Origin: EC70 sp018675395 | GTDB taxonomy: Bacteria; Verrucomicrobiota; Verrucomicrobiia; Verrucomicrobiales; DEV007 | Assembly (NCBI GenBank): GCA_018675395.1 | Contig: JABGYE010000270.1 | Coordinates: 1 to 9,099 of the forward strand | Direction: 5' to 3' | Length of the DNA stretch: 9,099 nt | Shown here: piece after piece, positions 6,655-9,099 of the stretch | How the letters are laid out: the number at the start of each line of letters is the position of its first letter | Numbering within the stretch: position 1 is the stretch's first letter | The notes under the pieces: generated by a model | The model's input: only the letters and a program-made list of their open reading frames with translations | The model's database searches: none | Told to the model about the DNA's origin: nothing | Program-made: the position numbers and the translations under genes

Positions 6655-7452
6655 ATGAAGATTAAATTTTTACTAATTCCCTCAGCTCTATTCTTACTTA
6701 TTTCATGTATCCTTAGTTGGGGGCATCGTACTGAGCTGATTGAAAAAAGAAACGAACGTGTTAAAAACAACAGATCAATCGTTCAAATCTTAGGCACAAT
6801 CAACAAAGACGACCAACCTGCATTGCTTGCTACTTATGGGAAGCTATTGGAGCAAGAACAAAGGAGAGACCAATCCAAAGCCAATACTGATCAACTCAAT
6901 ATCAACATCAAAGCACTCGATGGTGAAATTAGTGGACTCAAAGTAGCTAAAGCGCCTCTAGATAAAAAATTAGCTACTGCTGAGAATGTTGTTACGGAAC
7001 TCAGAAAAAAATTAGGCCCTGGGGTCACCCTTCAAAACATTGCACCAACAATTAAAAAATTGGAAAATGATCTTGAAAATGCAAAGCAGGATCTAGCAAC
7101 TAGACAAGCAGAGCTAGAAGTGGTAAGCAAAAAGGTTGCTGCTAACGAAACGAGAATTCAAAAGGCTGAGAAAGTTCAAGTCGATCGTTTGGTTAAAATT
7201 GAACGCAATTCTAAAGAAGGTGTTATTACAGCAGTCAATAAGGATTGGGGATTTGTCTTGGTCAATATCGGAAAGGACCAAGGCGTCGAAGGTGATTCCG
7301 AACTCATCGTAAAGAGAGATGGAATTCGTATCGGCAATTTGAGTGTTGTTTCAATCCAGCCAGGATTGACAGTAGCCGACATCAGCAAAAAAGGACTCAG
7401 TCGAGCTGTTGAGCCAGGAGACAAAGTGGTATTTCAAAAGCTTGGCGAATAA
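6655..7452 (+). CDS. Coiled-coil protein with N-terminal anchor, paralogue of the preceding gene
   Basis: No named family recognised. The protein has 265 residues. The N-terminus is a signal-like stretch, basic then hydrophobic (about 4-21), containing LISC with Cys18, which fits a lipobox; it could be lipid-anchored or simply a transmembrane anchor. Residues about 60-175 are predicted coiled coil, with a short break near the GPG at 121-123. The C-terminal domain (about 185-262) aligns with that of the upstream gene: DWGFVLVNIGKDQGV, a VKRDG..IG block matching VKRGDKLIG, and PGDKVVF near the end. It lacks the Ala/Pro and DPFGL tail of its paralogue. The gap to the upstream gene is 63 bases, and the putative lipoprotein gene follows after 41 bases, so co-transcription is likely. 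ATG start preceded by A-rich sequence, no Shine-Dalgarno. A role in envelope structure or scaffold assembly is inference only. Confidence 0.85.
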   Translation: MKIKFLLIPSALFLLISCILSWGHRTELIEKRNERVKNNRSIVQILGTINKDDQPALLATYGKLLEQEQRRDQSKANTDQLNINIKALDGEISGLKVAKAPLDKKLATAENVVTELRKKLGPGVTLQNIAPTIKKLENDLENAKQDLATRQAELEVVSKKVAANETRIQKAEKVQVDRLVKIERNSKEGVITAVNKDWGFVLVNIGKDQGVEGDSELIVKRDGIRIGNLSVVSIQPGLTVADISKKGLSRAVEPGDKVVFQKLGE

Positions 7453-7493
7453 ACAATTCAATTATCATTACTGAAATACCAACTATACAAATA

Positions 7494-7694
7494 GTGCTTA
7501 ATTTTTTCACACGTATTATTCCAATAATGGCCTTAACTGGCGTTCTACTAACATTGTTTAGCGGATGCGAAGCCACACAGGTAGGAAATTACAAAGGCAC
7601 AGGTGTAAATAGTGGACTCAGCAACTTGCCACAAGCACGTCACGAAGCATGGGAAAGTAATGCTAGATACGGAAACCTGCCACAGTCCCAGTAA
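7494..7694 (+). CDS. Small putative lipoprotein, 66 residues
   Basis: Family not recognised. The N-terminus has Arg7, a hydrophobic stretch (8-22) and LFSGC with Cys25, a lipobox-like signal peptidase II site (Phe at -3 is a slightly unusual residue). The predicted mature peptide is about 42 residues, polar and Gly/Asn/Gln-rich, with NLPQ at 44-47 and again at 61-64, bracketing a segment with a Trp and a Tyr. The start is taken as GTG at 7494 because it supplies the basic N-terminal residue; the alternative ATG at residue 12 would leave a weak signal peptide without positive charge. It is the last gene of the coiled-coil unit, directly followed by a strong terminator, which supports it being a genuine expressed gene. 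Most likely an outer- or inner-membrane-anchored accessory of the two coiled-coil proteins; this is inferred from position. Confidence 0.7.
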   Translation: MLNFFTRIIPIMALTGVLLTLFSGCEATQVGNYKGTGVNSGLSNLPQARHEAWESNARYGNLPQSQ

Positions 7695-7716
7695 TTAAAT
7701 AAGCGTACTAATTTTA

Positions 7717-7758
7717 TAAATAAAAAAAGCGCACTGCCTAATGCGCTTTTTTTATTTA
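7717..7758. terminator. Bidirectional intrinsic terminator
   Basis: A perfect 17-bp inverted repeat: arms 7717-7733 and 7742-7758 around an 8-base loop. The GC core AGCGCA/TGCGCT is flanked by seven A on the left and seven T on the right, so a T-run follows the hairpin on both strands. It lies between the convergent lipoprotein gene (+) and frr (-) and should end both transcripts. Confidence 0.93.
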
Positions 7759-7794
7759 ATAATTCAATGGAATTTTCAATAGATGGCCAAATCA

Positions 7795-8361
7795 CTAAAC
7801 GGTCATAATTTCCTTTTCCTTATTATCTACATGCTCGTCGATTTCTTTGACAAATTTATCAGTTAAGTTCTGGATCTCCTTTTCCATGTCCCTCTGATCA
7901 TCTTCGGTAATTTCGCTACCACCCTTGAGACTCTTAATTCCGTCCATCCCACTCTTACGTGCTGATCGGACCCGCACCCTTCCCTCTTCAGCCATCTGTT
8001 TAACCATCTTAACTAAGTCTTTTCTGCGCTCTTCAGATAGTTCTGGAATAGGCAACCGTATCGCTTTGCCATCAACAGAAGGATTGATACCAAGCTTCGA
8101 CTCTTTGAGCCCCCTCTCTATGTCCTGTACTGTGGAAGGATCAAATGGCGAAACAAGAAGCATCCTCGGGTCAGGAGAAGAGATAACTGCTAGCTGCTTT
8201 AGTTTCATGTTCGATCCGTAAGATTGAACATGAATATCAATATTTTCTACAAGGGCCGGAGAAGCTTTGCCCGTACGAATACTAGAAAACTCATGTAAAG
8301 TATATTCAACGGCCTTCTTCATGGCACCATCTGTCTCGGGAATTAATGTATCTACAGTCAT
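7795..8361 (-). CDS. frr: Ribosome recycling factor
   Basis: Works with EF-G to split the post-termination ribosome from mRNA for a new round of translation; cytoplasmic and usually essential. The 188 residues match the usual length of about 185. Family blocks seen include SSIRTGKASPALVENI near the N-terminus, the LKQLAVISSPDPRMLLVSPFD region of the small domain, LGINPSVDGKAIRLPIPELSEERRKDL, and the C-terminal helix of the three-helix bundle with KEIQNLTDKFVKEID. The arginine of SIRTG, conserved in the family, is present. The gene lies 36 bases downstream of pyrH on the same strand, the usual bacterial tsf-pyrH-frr order, and is likely co-transcribed with it. ATG start, with no Shine-Dalgarno visible (the preceding bases read TTCCCAAATAA). 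Stop is TAG, and the transcript would end at the terminator at 7717-7758. Confidence 0.97.
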   Translation of the reverse strand: MTVDTLIPETDGAMKKAVEYTLHEFSSIRTGKASPALVENIDIHVQSYGSNMKLKQLAVISSPDPRMLLVSPFDPSTVQDIERGLKESKLGINPSVDGKAIRLPIPELSEERRKDLVKMVKQMAEEGRVRVRSARKSGMDGIKSLKGGSEITEDDQRDMEKEIQNLTDKFVKEIDEHVDNKEKEIMTV

Positions 8362-8397
8362 TTATTTGGGAATATAGGTTACTTATTATTTTAAATC

Positions 8398-9099
8398 TTA
8401 GTTATCATCTTCGGAATAAACAAGCGTTCCGACAGGCTCTCCTACGAGTGCTTTGCGAATATTATCTTCTCCGTTTATATCGAAGACGATAACCGGCTTA
8501 GAATTATCCATACATAAACTAAAAGCCGTTGAATCAAGAATTTTCAAACGCTTTTCAAGACACTCCTGAAAAGAAACACTTTCATATCTTTTTGCATCCT
8601 CATTCTCGTTCGGGTCGGAATCATAAACTCCATCAACCTTAGTAGCCTTTAGGATAGCATCTGCCCCGATCTCACTTGCCCTGAGCGCTGCCGTAGTATC
8701 GGTTGAAAAGAAAGGATTCCCCGTACCTGCGCCAAAAATAACAACTCTCCCAAGCTCTAGATGACGGGTAGCCTTCCGGCGTATAAAAGGCTCTGCCACA
8801 TTCTTCATTTCGATGGCTGTTTGAACCCTTGTAGGAACCTCCATGTCTTCGAGCATGCTTTGCAATGCCAAAGAATTCATAACAGTTGCCAGCATCCCGA
8901 CATAATCTGCTGTGGCTCTTTCCATACCGCGATTACTTGCACTAATTCCTCTCCAAAAATTACCACCCCCAACAACGATACCTATTTCTATTCCAGCCTG
9001 ATGGGCAAGCTTGATCTGATTTGCAACCGTTTCGACTATTTCTGGAGAAATATTATCTTCGCTCCCAGGTTCACGCAAAGCTTCACCGCTTAATTTTAA
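8398..9099 (-). CDS. pyrH: UMP kinase (PyrH), 5'-truncated at window edge
   Basis: Phosphorylates UMP to UDP with ATP in pyrimidine nucleotide synthesis; cytoplasmic hexamer of the amino-acid kinase fold, typically GTP-activated and UTP-inhibited. The frame stays open to the last base of the window, beginning LKLSGEAL, so about ten N-terminal residues are missing and 233 are visible. Family blocks: KLSGEAL (phosphate-binding lysine), IVVGGGNFWRG, GMLATVMNSLAL, GRVVIFGAGTGNPFFSTDT (UMP binding), ADAILKATKVDGVYDSDP (nucleotide binding) and a C-terminal VGEPVGTLV. A TTG codon in the LSGEAL segment should not be taken as the start, because it would remove the glycine-rich catalytic loop. frr lies 36 bases downstream. 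A rpsB-tsf block may lie beyond the edge, as in many bacteria, but is not visible. Confidence 0.97.
   Translation of the reverse strand, partial: LKLSGEALREPGSEDNISPEIVETVANQIKLAHQAGIEIGIVVGGGNFWRGISASNRGMERATADYVGMLATVMNSLALQSMLEDMEVPTRVQTAIEMKNVAEPFIRRKATRHLELGRVVIFGAGTGNPFFSTDTTAALRASEIGADAILKATKVDGVYDSDPNENEDAKRYESVSFQECLEKRLKILDSTAFSLCMDNSKPVIVFDINGEDNIRKALVGEPVGTLVYSEDDN

Noticed and set aside
9076..9078. TTG at 9078 (minus) as the start of pyrH.
   Set aside because: The conserved LKLSGEAL segment is upstream of it and in frame to the window edge, so the true start lies outside the window.

Overview
The window looks like chromosomal DNA from a moderately AT-rich Gram-negative bacterium, most plausibly a member of the Verrucomicrobia/PVC group. 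This is inferred from three things: an EF-hand/esterase secreted hydrolase, paired coiled-coil envelope proteins with a glycine-punctuated beta-type C-terminal domain, and a pyrH-frr pair carrying ordinary bacterial signatures. No 16S or marker comparison was possible, so the assignment is tentative. I see no mobile element, tRNA, rRNA or CRISPR array.

Layout. At the left edge is the 3' portion of nadB (L-aspartate oxidase, NAD biosynthesis) on the + strand. It converges, with a 12-base gap, on a minus-strand MsbA-type ABC exporter with fused membrane and ATPase domains. A divergent AT-rich intergenic region (about 3314-3590) separates the exporter from a + strand secreted alpha/beta-hydrolase carrying two EF-hand calcium loops. 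Next, 37 bases downstream on the same strand, is a short RlmB-like SpoU-class rRNA 2'-O-methyltransferase that consists essentially of the catalytic domain alone.

After a 282-base non-coding region with a nested inverted repeat come three tightly spaced + strand genes. Two are membrane-anchored coiled-coil proteins that share a C-terminal domain and are paralogous. The third is a 66-residue putative lipoprotein. A near-perfect 17-bp stem terminator with A/T flanks on both sides ends this unit, and it also serves the convergent minus-strand pyrH-frr operon (UMP kinase and ribosome recycling factor). pyrH runs off the right edge, missing only about ten N-terminal residues.

How the genes fit together. 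nadB, rlmB-like, pyrH and frr are housekeeping genes (cofactor synthesis, rRNA modification, pyrimidine nucleotide supply, translation recycling). The exporter, the secreted esterase and the coiled-coil/lipoprotein trio are envelope or secreted functions. The trio is the least explained part of the window and the best candidate for something undescribed. None of the seven visible translation starts has a recognisable Shine-Dalgarno sequence; most are preceded by A-rich stretches. This suggests SD-independent initiation and makes some start choices, notably the two GTG starts, less certain.
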